Assembly: GCA_963930775.1 (NCBI GenBank)
Contig: OZ005699.1
Span: 7,275,501 to 7,339,500, forward strand
Source: Cliona cf. orientalis
Lineage: Eukaryota; Porifera; Demospongiae; Clionaida; Clionaidae
Direction of reading: 5' to 3'
Length of the DNA stretch: 64,000 nucleotides
Each line of letters starts with the position of its first letter. The first letter of the stretch is position 1. A model generated the notes under the pieces. That model did not search any database, was not told the DNA's origin, and saw only the letters and a program-made list of their open reading frames with translations. The position numbers and the translations under genes are program-made. Of this stretch, positions 23,385-34,061 are shown piece by piece.

Positions 23385-25241
23385 CTATTCACCACTGGAA
23401 TCTGTTGTGGGTGCTAGCAATGATTGGATTTCATTACTTCTTGCGCTGTTAGAATTCACTTGCCCGAAATTAACATCATCAATGGTGATCTGGTGTAGGT
23501 AATTCCTCACGAATTTGGTTTGCCACTTTCTACAACATTTGAAGTTATACACTTTGTATATTTTTACATAGAGCAAGTAGATGCCGAGTACAAATGCAGG
23601 TAAGAGACTCATTATGAATATCTGAGTGACCATACCTTTAAAGTAGTCGTCAGTTTGTATCTTGGAAATGAATGTAAAGTGAGCAAGAATTACAGTATCA
23701 AAAACATTCATGTAGCTTTCTTTGTAGGGTCTGGCTAGAGCTATGAGTATAGTAACAGAGAGGAATAGCAAAACAAGGTAGGATCCAAAGGAGAAATGAA
23801 TTTTATAGAGTTGACTAGGATAATATAGAAAAAGTATGTATCGTATAAAGAAGTATAGTCCTGCAAAGCTCCTCATGTCTCTACCACCATTGAGACCATT
23901 CCTATAGCAACCGTGAAATTTATCCATGAATGCACTCAAGCACAGTGCATCAAGTTGGCACTTGGAAAGACAAGCTCGAATGATCTTGAAAGGATACAGA
24001 ACTAGTAGTAGGGCTGGGAGGACACTGAATACAAATATAATCAGTAGCGATACTACAGCTACAGCGATATACTCAGGACTTCCATATGTGATGTTATAGT
24101 CATAGTTCATGACGTATTTGATGCCCCAGACTCCATTCTTATCATGAATGTTTGATACTTTATCACGCACCAGAAACAGGCTGGACTGATGCAAGAGCCT
24201 GCTATACGAGAGAAGAAAGAATGCCGAGAATACATCCATTACATCCCGTTTGTCACCCCAGTCTTGCTTTAATTTGACTAGGCATTTATGAAATGTTACC
24301 ACAATACACACAATGGGTCTGAAGCCTCTATCGTAAAGTTTAATACATACCCACGTCAGCAAGATTAAAAAGAGGGGGTACAAGACGGGCACATAGCTTA
24401 GAACTGCCATATGCTTCACACTGAGACCTTCAAAGACACAGAATGGTGGTACAACATAGCGCAAGAAGTCAAGATTCCATGGACTGTAGATAAAGAGATT
24501 CAAATTAAACCAGAAACTTCTTTCATGCTGTGGAATGACTTTCTCCAAAGGGGGTGGTCTGTCAACAGTGAGATTGAACATGATCATCTGACTGTAGAAG
24601 ATAAAGCTTACCATGGGAGGAGAGGTTACGTGGATTTGAAACACTAGAATGAAGAGGTAGAAAGCTGTAATTGGAACCAGTTCGATCGTTATATAGAGAG
24701 GAGTCCCATACCACACATCTGTGCAATTAGAACATTTATTCCCAATTGAGGTCATGGATACTGAAAAATTATCGATGCATTCTTCACATAGAAACCCTTT
24801 CCTGTTCATGGGCCCACACATGTAATCGTTAAGCTCGGAGATATTGTGTGGTAGTTTGATGAAGCCTGGTTCAAAATCAGTCACTTGGTGTCCCTCGAGC
24901 TGGAAATAAGGACATTTAAATTCGTACAGGAAATGTTTACCATGTTTATTTACATGATATGTCAAGCAGTGACCAATGCTCAGATACACTCCATCACTAT
25001 CACTACACTTTACATCAACATCCCAATTATCATAAATGTGATTATCTGGACAAAGAGCTGCTTTGAGATCATCCCCCTTCCATGTATGATTCAGAAATCG
25101 AATTTCTTCTTGTGATGTATGTGTCTGAACTGTTGCATCATACAGAGTGAGATCAGATAGCGGTAGACTCAGAGCACTGTTGCAGCTGCTGCTAATGATT
25201 GCTAACAAACAAATAAAAGTTGGTTTATAATTGACTTTCAT
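23385..25241 (-). CDS. Subfamily A multipass membrane protein (A2), intact
   Basis: Single exon, 618 residues, closely similar to A1 along its whole length. It has a signal peptide, the ectodomain cysteine motif (MCGPMNRKGFLCEECID), the multipass region with LLSYSRLLHQS and HGCYRNGLNGGRDMRSFAGL, and the tail NEIQSLLAPTTDSSGE with an acidic dileucine. The start follows the conserved A leader. It lies tail-to-tail with C1 and head-to-head with A3, the two A genes being about 2.1 kb apart with foldback elements between. A 12-residue segment near the C-terminus (KWQTKFVRNYLH) is absent from A1 but present in A3 and A4. No disruption is seen. Confidence 0.85.
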   Translation of the reverse strand: MKVNYKPTFICLLAIISSSCNSALSLPLSDLTLYDATVQTHTSQEEIRFLNHTWKGDDLKAALCPDNHIYDNWDVDVKCSDSDGVYLSIGHCLTYHVNKHGKHFLYEFKCPYFQLEGHQVTDFEPGFIKLPHNISELNDYMCGPMNRKGFLCEECIDNFSVSMTSIGNKCSNCTDVWYGTPLYITIELVPITAFYLFILVFQIHVTSPPMVSFIFYSQMIMFNLTVDRPPPLEKVIPQHERSFWFNLNLFIYSPWNLDFLRYVVPPFCVFEGLSVKHMAVLSYVPVLYPLFLILLTWVCIKLYDRGFRPIVCIVVTFHKCLVKLKQDWGDKRDVMDVFSAFFLLSYSRLLHQSSLFLVRDKVSNIHDKNGVWGIKYVMNYDYNITYGSPEYIAVAVVSLLIIFVFSVLPALLLVLYPFKIIRACLSKCQLDALCLSAFMDKFHGCYRNGLNGGRDMRSFAGLYFFIRYILFLYYPSQLYKIHFSFGSYLVLLFLSVTILIALARPYKESYMNVFDTVILAHFTFISKIQTDDYFKGMVTQIFIMSLLPAFVLGIYLLYVKIYKVYNFKCCRKWQTKFVRNYLHQITIDDVNFGQVNSNSARSNEIQSLLAPTTDSSGE

Positions 25242-25266
25242 TATTGATGCTCAATCAATTTGCTTG
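25242..25266 (-). promoter_or_regulatory. Conserved A leader before A2
   Basis: The same 25-base leader as before A1 and A3, with one base change (GATTGAGC for GATTCAGC). Confidence 0.6.
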
Positions 25267-25282
25267 CAATTGAACTATATTA

Positions 25283-25475
25283 GGCCACACAAACTTGAAT
25301 GTTAGTTTCTCGTCACCTCCGCGTCTGTTTCTACCTACCGCATCTGCCTTCATTATTGCCTTGAAATACCAGCCACACCTCTTTTTTGCTAATTATTTGG
25401 GCGGTTCCAGGAAACCACACCTTCAAAATGCCATAATATTGAATAATAAAAACGGGTGGACGAGAAACTAATAAT
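25283..25475. mobile_element. Short MITE-like copy in the A2 promoter region
   Basis: The left arm 25283-25318 (GGCCACACAAAC, TTAGTTTCTCGTC) is partly inverted at 25452-25475 (GGTGGACGAGAAACTAA). The ends match the element at 17661-18042. It sits about 40 bases upstream of the A2 start. Confidence 0.5.
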
Positions 25476-25551
25476 GCATGTAGAGCGTTTATTATTATAG
25501 ATACTTTTAGTTGCTGTCCGCTCATTGCAATAATATTACAAACAACATGCT

Positions 25552-26206
25552 CAGGAGTATGCATGGGGTGCCATTTGTGTCAAAATCATTATCGGCAGGC
25601 AGTGTAGGGATTCAGTAGTGGACATTTGCGTAAATCACAGTGGAAATTTGACATGAATCGAGATGCTACAACTGTGGGGATTTATGAAAGTAGTAGATAT
25701 TTACACAGTTTGCGACAAAATTCTGTAGTGGCAGACATTTGGTGATGTTAGTGGAATTTACGAAAGTAGTGGATGTTTACAAAAAAAAAGCACTAGTGGA
25801 CATTGAAATAAATAGCATAATAGGTTATAGCTATGTGCCCCATGCAAACACATGCACATAATGAGCACAAGTACTGCACCCAAATCTTGGGACATGCCAA
25901 GGCTCAGTATAATTATTAATTTTAATTCTTCAGGGGACTTTCCGATGACCATGGACTTGGCAATGCATAATCATCCCTAGCTCTTCCTGACCCCTCCCAC
26001 TTTTGACCAAAAATACTCGTAATTACTTAATTAATATCCTGGGCCACTACTTTCATAACTCTTATAGCATCTCTAAAATATCATGCCTTCTGTGATCCAT
26101 GTCAAAATTTCCACATAAATATCCACTACTTTCGGAAATCCCCAGACCTTCTGAATGCATGCCTGCCAGTAATGAATTTTGACACAAGCGGCACCCCATA
26201 CTCCTG
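25552..26206. mobile_element. Foldback element, about 115-base arms
   Basis: Bases 25552-25670 (GGGGTGCCATTTGTGTCAAA, then GGCAGGCAGTGTAGGGATTC) are repeated inverted at 26090-26206. The interior contains several diverged copies of GTAGTGGATRTTTACG. No coding capacity. Confidence 0.75.
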
Positions 26207-27232
26207 CCATACAGAATAATGTCAAAGATATATAGTACAGTCTATAAAAGGTTAGCCTTGGTTGCTCAACCCTATAGCAGAATACATTACGTATATTTGC
26301 ATCATTGCATAATATCGTGCAGTTTGGCATAATATTATTTGTATATACTGCATGATAACAGTAGCTAGTGTGTACACAACAGACAGACTACAGAGGAAAT
26401 CTTAGCATGAGGCATACCTAACTATATAGCTGCACCTGATGTAGTATATTATGTGATAGCTAGCTATATTATTATAATCATTGCAAGATTGTGACAACAA
26501 CACTGCTACGCGTTGAAATACAAGGTTCTGTGATGATAAAATCCACCGCCATGATAAAAGGCTTGTTACTCGACCCGCCAGCATGCACGCATGACATTGT
26601 TTGCATAACTGATCATGAATGATATGCATTATTATATACGGGTAATACTATTAGCTAGCTATACTGCCCATTTTATTTCTGCTGAATCAGATTTCCATCG
26701 TGTATTAGCTACAATGCCATGTAAATTTCATACACTTCGTGATAAAATTAATAATTATCTGCAATAAAACTTTTAATGATCATACTTAACAATATCCTAA
26801 TGAGGAAATAATTTTATCTATACCTTATGCATCATGATCAGTTATGTAAACATTGGTGCTGGTGGGTTGAGTAACAAGCTGTTTATTGTGGCCGGTGGAT
26901 TTTGCATGTCGTCATCGGACCTTGTAGCTATTTCAACGCGTAGGAGAGTTTTGTTAACAATCTTGCAATGGAAGATAGCTATCACATAATATTATGCTAC
27001 ATCAGGTGCAGTTATAATAATATTTAGGTGTACCTCAAGCTAAGATTTCCTCTGTAGTCTATCTGTTGTGTACACACTAGCTACTATTATCAGTAAAAAT
27101 GTGCCAAACTGCAAATTATGCAATGATGCAAACATATTATTATATTATAATGTATTCTGCTATTGGGTTGAGCAACCAAGGCTAGCCTTTTATAGACTGT
27201 ACCACCTTTCACATTATTCTGCATGGCAGGAG
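26203..27232. repeat. Near-palindromic dispersed repeat, about 410-base arms
   Basis: The left arm 26203-26620 and right arm 26825-27232 are reverse complements over almost their full length (for example TTGGTTGCTCAACCCTATAG against its inverse near 27165). The unique centre (26640-26820) recurs alone at 30545-30800, and one arm plus part of the centre recurs at 34062-34500. The right end lies about 55 bases before the A3 leader. It has no coding capacity and may be a foldback transposon. Confidence 0.8.
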
Positions 27233-27289
27233 AGTATGCAATGAGCGGAAAGTGACTGTCTATAAAACACATAAATGCTCAATATATTT

Positions 27290-27314
27290 CAAGCAAATTG
27301 ATTCAGCATCAATA
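27290..27314 (+). promoter_or_regulatory. Conserved A leader before A3
   Basis: Identical to the A1 leader over 25 bases, although the A3 reading frame is broken. Confidence 0.6.
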
Positions 27315-29183
27315 ATGATAGTCAATTATAAACCAACTTTTAAATTGGTTTGTTTGTTAGCAATCGTTAGCAGCAGTGGTGCTCTAGCTGAGTCTACCGC
27401 TATCTGATCTCACTTTGTATGCTGCAACAGTTCAGACATCAACAACTAAACGAGAAGAAGTTCGACTTCTGAATCATAAAATTAATGGAAGGGGGATGAT
27501 CTCAAAGCAGCTCTTTGTCCAAATGATCACATTCACGATGGGATGTTGATATAAAGTGTACCGATAGTGATGGGGTATATCTGAGCATTGGTCACTGCTT
27601 GACATACCATGTAAACGAACATGGTAGACAGTTTCTGCATGAATTTAAATGTCCTTATTTCCAGCTCAAGGGACACCAAGTGACTGATTCTGAACCAGGC
27701 TACATCAAACTACCACACAATATCTCTGAGCTTAATGATTACATGTGTGGGCCCATGAACAGGAAAGGGTTTCTATGTAAAGAATGCATTGATAATTTTT
27801 CAGTATCCATGACCTCAATTGGGAATAAATGTTCTAATTGCACAGATGCATGGTATGGAATTCCTCTATACTTAACGATCGAACTGGTTCCAATTACAGC
27901 TTTCTACCTCTTCATTCTAGTGTTTCAAATCCACGTAACCTCTTCTCCCATGGTAAGCTTTATCTTCTACAGTCAGACGTTTATGTTCGTTCTTACTGTT
28001 GATAGACCACCACCTTTGGAGAAAGTCGTTCCACAGCATGAAAGGAGTTTTTTGGGTAATTTGAATCTTTTTCTCTACAGTCCATGGAATCTTGACTTCC
28101 TATGTTACATTCTACCACCATTCTGTGTCTTTGAAGGTCTCAATATGAGGCATATTATGACAGTTCTAAGCTATGTTCCCACATTGTACACCCTCTTTTT
28201 AATCTTCCTGACATGGGTATTCATTAAACTTTATGATAGAGGCTTCAGACCCATTGTGTGTGTTGTGGTAACATTTCATAAATGCTTGATCAAGTTCAAA
28301 CAAGACTGGGGTGACAAACGAGATGTAATGGACGTCTTCTCGGCATTCTTTCTTCTCTCGTATAGCAGATTCTTGCATCAATCCAGCCTGTTTCTAGTAT
28401 AAAGTGTCATATATTCATGATAAGCCTGGAGTCTGGGGCATCAAATATATAATGAACTATGATTACAACATTACATATGGAAGTTCTAAGCATATCGCAA
28501 TTACAGCAGTATCTCTACTGGTTATACTTGTATTCAATGTCCTCCCAGCCCTACTACTAGTTCTGTATCCTTTCAAGATCATTCGAGCTTGCCTTTCCAA
28601 GTGTCACCTCGATACACTATGCTTGAGTACATTCATGGATAAATTTCACGGTTGCTATAGGAATGGTCTCAATGGAGGCAGAGACATGAGGAGCTTTGCT
28701 GGACTATACTTCTTTATACGATGTCTATTTTTTCTCTACTATCCTTGTCAACTCTACAAAATTCATTTCTCCTTTGGATCCTATTTGGTTTTGCTATTCC
28801 TTTTTGTTACTCTACTGATAGCCATAGCCAGGCCCTACAAAGAGACCTACATGAATATCTTCGATACCATAATTCTTGGTCATTTTACATTCATGTCCAA
28901 GATACAAACTGACAACTACTTTAAAGGTATGGGCACTCAGCTATACATTGTTTGTCTCATACCTGCAATTGCACTCGGCATCTGCTTGCTCTATGTAAAA
29001 GTCTATAAAGTTTATGCTGTGAACTTCAGATGTTGTAGAAAGTGGAAAACCAAATTCATGAGGAATAACCTACACCAGATCACCATTGATGATGCTACTT
29101 CTGGGCAAGTAAATTCTAACAGCACAAGAAGTAATGAAATCCAATCATTGCTAGCACCCACAACAGATTCCAGTGGCGAGTAG
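27315..29183 (+). pseudogene. Subfamily A membrane protein (A3), broken
   Basis: A1-like throughout but with several lesions. After the signal peptide a 4-nt insertion (ctctAGCTgag compared with A1) shifts frame, and the region 27400-27598 has further indels. From 27599 the frame is open to 28402, where a 5-base deletion relative to A2 (after CTGTTTCTAGT) creates an immediate stop; the rest (28404-29183) is open again to the usual tail NEIQSLLAPTTDSSGE. The cysteine motif and HGCYRNGLNGGRDM loop are intact. At least three independent lesions make a functional full-length product unlikely, though 28404-29183 could be read as a separate C-terminal fragment. Confidence 0.85.
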
Positions 29184-29431
29184 TCAACATGTTGCAGGAA
29201 GTATATATTAAAAGCTTTAATGAAGCAGAATATAATTATACAAATATAGAATACTGTTTGTTACTGGTCCATAGTATACTTAATTATTCATACAGTATAT
29301 ACCTCTGATGTGCATGCATGCTGCTGATGATTTAATTGAGTCTGATGCAATAATTATTGTCATAACATATGTATGCCTATAATTTAAAATTGGTGATAAT
29401 CTTTTATCATTTGCAATAATGTTATTCAGTT

Positions 29432-29456
29432 CAGCTGATGAAGACTAAAGCATCCT
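29432..29456 (+). ncRNA. Degenerate hammerhead-ribozyme remnant
   Basis: CAGCTGATGAAGACT matches the first half of the hammerhead motif at 30907-30940 and 54017-54050, but the second strand of stem II and the GAAAC core are missing. It is probably a dead Penelope-like element end. Confidence 0.4.
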
Positions 29457-29522
29457 GTCACTATCTCATGATTGCTATTGGAAGCTATATAATTAAAATA
29501 ACCTATTGCTAATAATAAAAAT

Positions 29523-29676
29523 TACAGACTGTGCCATCAGTGAATAGCGTAAGTCCATAGCCTTCCACACACTGCATGCCTTGTCGATTGTACCCTCTAC
29601 ACATGGTGTAATCTAGGTCACTGCCAGAAATATTCACTAGTATACGGTAGGCATCAAAAACGGTATCATGTGCATT
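29523..29676 (-). pseudogene. Subfamily B fragment
   Basis: Reading the minus strand, about 50 codons match the B ectodomain from the ISGSDLDYTMCRGYNRQG region to LFTDGTVC, with a short deletion in the RQCVEG cysteine motif. Nothing else of a B gene is nearby. Confidence 0.75.
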
Positions 29677-30544
29677 GTAACTATAGCTAGGTAGATACCA
29701 GTTAGCTGCGAAAATACTAGGACATAACCAAAATGATTATGTTAGCAATGACCCATAATATACCGTGACTGAAATCTTCAGTATACTTCATTAACGACCC
29801 ACTTTCCACCTCAACTCAACCCCACTCCAGGGGGCTATGGTTTCTCTGTACCTGTAGAGTGGAGTGGAATGGAATCGTAGTATGCAGCACCGTGCATCAA
29901 AGCTTCTTCAAGTCATAGCCTAACAGTAGTGGGGCTTTAATTTCTCCCTAAAAAATTTTCAGTGTAGCTACTGTCCAAGTACATCCAAGTACATTGAGCT
30001 GAAAAGAACGCTTTCAGCGAGAGTTAGTGACATCCATGGCATATACTCAGTGTAACTCGCGCTCAGCTTCAGCATACCCTTTTTTGGCGTACACTCACTG
30101 TTCTACTCTTGGTTATGATCTGGCAGCTAGACTAGTAAAATTAATGTTTTACTTGCAGTGGTGTCGCCAGGGGGGTGCATGTGGGTTAACTCATTTGCAC
30201 CCAATCCATGCACCTGTGCACCCATCCTATGCATGACATTGTGTAGTTTTGTTGCGCCCACACTATCACAGCCAGTGATGTAACATGTCATGTATACATC
30301 ACTACATATCACATAGACTGTCTACATGGAATAGTACCTAGCTAGGTTATTACACTATTAATAGTACTACGATGTCATGTATACTATAGTACACTTCCGC
30401 TAGCTTTATGCATCCACCCGTGCGGTTACTTCGATAACTTGCACCCAGTTAAACAATTGCCTAGAGATGCCACTGTCTGCTTGTTATGGCTGAAATAGAT
30501 GAACTCTCTGGCAAAAATTTTTTTGTCCTTTAGCGTCATTGTAT
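29677..30544. other. Non-coding interval
   Basis: No supported gene or repeat family. The small open frames near 30030-30310 on both strands have no motif or splice support. Confidence 0.4.
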
Positions 30545-30800
30545 ACGTTGAATGATATGCAATGTTATCATATTAATACGGGTAATACTATTAGCTAGCT
30601 ACTGCCCATTTTATTTCTGCTGAATCAGATTGCCATTGTGTATTATAATATACAAGTAGCTACATGTAAATTTGAAATTCATACACTTCGTGATAAATAA
30701 TTATCTGCAATAAAACTTTAATGATCATATTTAACAATAATATAATTATCCTAATGCATGAGGAAACTATAATTTTATCTATACCTTATGCATTATTTTC
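30545..30800. repeat. Solo centre of the 26.2-kb palindromic repeat
   Basis: Matches 26620-26830 (ACGGGTAATACTATTAGCTA, ATACACTTCGTGATAAA, AACTTTAATGATCATA), without the long arms. Confidence 0.75.
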
Positions 30801-30906
30801 GCAGGTATGTAACTGGTATGGGTTTGAAGCCTCTATCGTAAGTAATGGTGATGATAATAATTAATTTTTATTAATAATAATATGTTATTAATAGCAATCA
30901 TGAGAA

Positions 30907-30940
30907 CAGGATGTTTCAGTCTGTGGACCTTCATCAGCTG
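30907..30940 (-). ncRNA. Hammerhead-ribozyme-like motif, one core mismatch
   Basis: The minus strand reads CAG-CTGATGA, stem II GGTC/GACT with loop CACA, GAAACATC, CTG. All conserved core positions are present except that stem III has an A where the good copy at 54 kb has G. It lies in the 3' flank of the A4 relic, probably a decayed Penelope-like element end. Confidence 0.5.
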
Positions 30941-31157
30941 AACTGAATAACATTATTTCACAGATTATCATCAATTTATAGGCATATATGTTATGACAAT
31001 AATTATTGCATCAGACTAAAATCATCAGCAGCATGCACATCAGAGGTATACTGTATGAATAATTATGTACTATGGATCAGTAACAAACAGTATTCTAACT
31101 TTGTATAATATATTCTGCTTCATTAAAGCTTTTAATATACTTCCTGCAACATGTTGA

Positions 31158-31785
31158 CTACTCGCCACTGGAATCTGTTGTGGGTGCTAGCAATGATTGG
31201 ATTTCATTACTTCTTGTGCTGTTAGAATTCACTTGCCCGGAAGTAGCATCATCAATGGTGATGTGGTGTAGGTTATTCCTCACGAATTTGGTTTGCCAGC
31301 ACTTTCTACAACATCTGAAGTTCACAGCATAAACTTTATGGACTTTTACATAGAGCAAGCAGATGCCGAGTGCAATTGCAGGTATGAGACCAACAATGGA
31401 TAGCTGAGTGCCCATACCTTTGAAGTAGTCGTCAGTTTGTATCTTGGACATGAATGTAAAATGACCAAGAATTACGGTATCGAAGTAGGTTTCTTTGTAG
31501 GGCCTGGTTATGGCTATCAGTAGAGTAGCAGAGAGGAATAGCAAAACCAAATAGGATCCAAAGGAGAAATGAATTTTATAGAGTTGAATAGGATAATATA
31601 GAAAAAATAGGCCCTACTAGTAGTTCTGTATCCTTTCAAGATCATTCGAGCTTGCCTTTCCAAGTATCACCTTGATACACTGTGCTTGAGTGCATTCATG
31701 GATAAATTCCACGGTTGCTATAGGAATGGTCTCAATGGAGGTAGAGACATGAGGAGCTTTGCCGGATTATACTTTTTTATACGAT
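31158..31785 (-). pseudogene. Subfamily A relic (A4) with an internal inversion
   Basis: Bases 31606-31158 on the minus strand encode the last 150 or so residues of an A protein, ending LLAPTTDSSGE (three to five residues are missing after RPYKET). At 31606/31607 the orientation flips: 31607-31785 on the plus strand encodes the preceding segment (ALLLVLYPFKIIRAC through RSFAGLYFFIRC). The two pieces meet exactly where the protein would continue, so one part of the gene was inverted in place and everything upstream was lost. The EF1 upstream block begins immediately at 31786. Confidence 0.88.
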
Positions 31786-32430
31786 GCTGCCTTAATTGTA
31801 CGAGGATTTTAATTATGGAATTTTTTCTATGCTAAAGCAGAAGTATCAATTACAGTGTACAGCTGCTGTAATCTGTAATCTTGCCTATGGGAGAAATTGT
31901 ACAAGGATTTAAGTGTGTGATTAATAATAATTGATAATAGTATAGAATTTGCCCTAGGCTATAGCAGGGTATACATACACCAATTACAGAGTGAGAGTAC
32001 AATTAATTAGCTACAGCCGTAATCCATACTCTTGCCTATAGGAGTAATGCATTGTGACTGTAATCACTATAGCTACTATTCTTAGTGTGATTTGGGTATG
32101 ACTAATTCTCAAGGTCTCATTGTTCCCTGAGAACTGAATTCATGTTTGAATAGAGTCTGTTAATGTCATGTCTAGGCTACTAATCCATTCCTGGCCAGTC
32201 TAGCAAGCACCTGCTCTGCATGTAGTTCATATTGCACGTCAGTACTAAAGAACTTGAATTTGAGAATGCAATCTCTGAGTGTACTCTGAAATTGCATCTA
32301 GCTGGCATGCAGCACCTGTATGTGCGTGGCTTTAACTGAATGTGCCTATAATCTATGCATACTCCATTTCATTGGTTCAATTCCATTCCTATATTCCAGT
32401 CCAGTGATAATATCTAGGGACATACAGTGA

Positions 32431-32440
32431 CTATTTAAGT
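32431..32440 (+). promoter_or_regulatory. TATA-like core promoter of EF1
   Basis: CTATTTAAGT, 96 bases before the start codon, inside a block conserved in EF1, EF2 and EF5. Confidence 0.5.
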
Positions 32441-32526
32441 GGCTTTGCATGACAGTGAAAATATATTATCTTCACTCTTCTCCAAGTTCATTGAAAGATC
32501 CCAAGTTCACTTCTCTATAACCGAAT

Positions 32527-33006
32527 ATGATGGTTCTGAAGGTAGTCGTTGTTCTCATGGCTGTAGCCAGTTACGCATCTGTGGCCAATGCGAAATGCTG
32601 TGCTGGTTGTCCACTGAGTGGTCGGTGTCCTGATGGTACTGGGTGCACTCCCCTTGTGAATTGCTGTGCAACTGGTTCCTGCAATATCTTCTGTTGCAGC
32701 TGTGGTGGTGTGTGCCGTAAAAGTACCTTTCTTCAGAGCGTACTTGAGCTCCCTTGGGCTAAGACTGAAGCTGAAAACCTAGATGTGGCTATTGAGCGCT
32801 TTGGGCAGTTCGATGTTGACAAAAATGGAGCCATTGACATCCACGAGTTGAAGCAGCAAGCTAACCATGGTGTACCAGCCTATGTTGGAGAATCGGCATT
32901 CCGAAGCATTGATGTTAACAGAGATGGCAGGATCACCATTGAAGAATTTGATGAAGATGCAGGACGAGCTATCCAGGAGAAAATCAGACGAGGACTAGCC
33001 AACTGA
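32527..33006 (+). CDS. Secreted 12-cysteine, two-EF-hand protein (EF1)
   Basis: Single exon, 159 residues. Residues 1-22 are a signal peptide (MMVLKVVVVLMAVASYASVA), cleaved near ANA/K. Residues 24-64 hold twelve cysteines spaced CC-x2-C-x5-C-x5-C-x5-CC-x4-C-x3-CC-x-C-x3-C; all five copies keep every cysteine. Residues 86-140 contain two canonical EF-hand loops, DVDKNGAIDIHE and DVNRDGRITIEE, with all usual calcium ligands. The product should be an extracellular calcium-binding disulfide-rich protein; no characterised family with this combination is known to me. The start is the MM doublet just after a conserved ccgaat leader; an upstream in-frame continuation lacks an ATG. The gene faces the B1 fragment. 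The EF half is identical in EF2, whereas the cysteine half differs. Confidence 0.88.
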   Translation: MMVLKVVVVLMAVASYASVANAKCCAGCPLSGRCPDGTGCTPLVNCCATGSCNIFCCSCGGVCRKSTFLQSVLELPWAKTEAENLDVAIERFGQFDVDKNGAIDIHELKQQANHGVPAYVGESAFRSIDVNRDGRITIEEFDEDAGRAIQEKIRRGLAN

Positions 33007-33706
33007 TTCGAAAGGAATCCACCATTTCCATTGACAGGACTCGGGAAGATTTTTATAGTTGCAGTTAACTTTCTTATGTGAACATTGAATTCATTTCTGT
33101 ATTCACTATTGATGTATAATGATTGAAAAGGTTATGGATTGTGATCTTGCATGCATTGTAGTGCATGCACCTTGCATGTGAGATATGAAGAGGTATGCCT
33201 TGTCTAGAATATTTACTGTGGCAGTACGGTGAAGCAATGGTATTATGTGTACAAGCAATATCCCTCATATTACACGTGCTGCTGCACTTTCTGATGTATA
33301 GTTCAAATTTATTTATAGCATTTCTTCATTAATTAATTTGAAGGCCACATAACATTGCCGATACTTCATCATGAGTTGTAATTGTAATGTGTATATGGAA
33401 TACAGAATCCCGACAGTAAATGCTTGCTACACATACACTATAATAATCATGCATTAAATTTTAGCACCCTCAGTTTTGCGAATGAGACATGAATCGACAA
33501 TATTATTAAGTGCATGAGAAATGACGATTTCATGCATGAATTGAATTATCGACAAATGCGGTATTTAAATCATGATACCCAACAGAGTTAGAGTTTGTTT
33601 TCCCACACACTAAAGGCTATAATGAAGAAACAGCAAACATCAAAACTACTGAATACTACCAGTATAAGAAAGAGGTATATAATTCACAAGTCAGTAGATG
33701 TGTCTG
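33007..33706. other. 3' flank between EF1 and B1
   Basis: Convergent intergenic region, nearly identical to 36067-36792. No gene is seen. Confidence 0.6.
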
Positions 33707-34056
33707 TTATTTATAGCGTCTACACTCTCTCACACACTGATAAATTGAACATAAAAAGAGAAAGAGCACCATCATAGTGATTGCAATAGATGCTCCTAGG
33801 ACATAGATCACTTTATTATGTGATGTGCCATCAAAAATAATATTCCTATATACCGACGTGAAAAGTAATCCATCTACATGACACATCCAATCTTTCTTAT
33901 AAGGTTTTGCCACATAGAAGAATATTCCAATCATAACATGAACCACTCCAAGGGCCGCCCATTCCCAAACTATTGCATTGTCTTTGTATTCCTTTAGTAC
34001 GATAATAATAAATTCACAACCAAAGCCGATTCTGAGCAGCAAGCAGAGAGCAGATA
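33707..34056 (-). pseudogene. Subfamily B C-terminal fragment (B1)
   Basis: About 112 codons matching the end of B2 (LLLRIGFGCEFIIIVLKEYK through CVRECRRYK), with one short indel (TSVYRNIIFD for TSVGILFLMG). The homology stops at about 34056, where the dispersed repeat starts. It has no 5' part and is not functional. Confidence 0.85.
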
Positions 34057-34061
34057 GGGAT

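Larger units (their letters stand above)
31786..34056. repeat. Tandem segmental duplication, copy 1 (EF1 plus B1)
   Basis: Aligns with 34812-37150 over almost its full length: upstream block, EF-hand gene, 3' flank and the 3' end of a convergent B gene, with an offset of 3,060 at the EF start codons. Copy 1 ends abruptly inside B1 at about 34056, where the dispersed repeat begins. Confidence 0.9.

Noticed and set aside
32439..32633. 64-codon frame overlapping the start of EF1 (similar one at EF2)
   Set aside because: It starts at GTG, runs out of frame over the EF signal peptide, and is a shadow of the conserved leader plus coding DNA.
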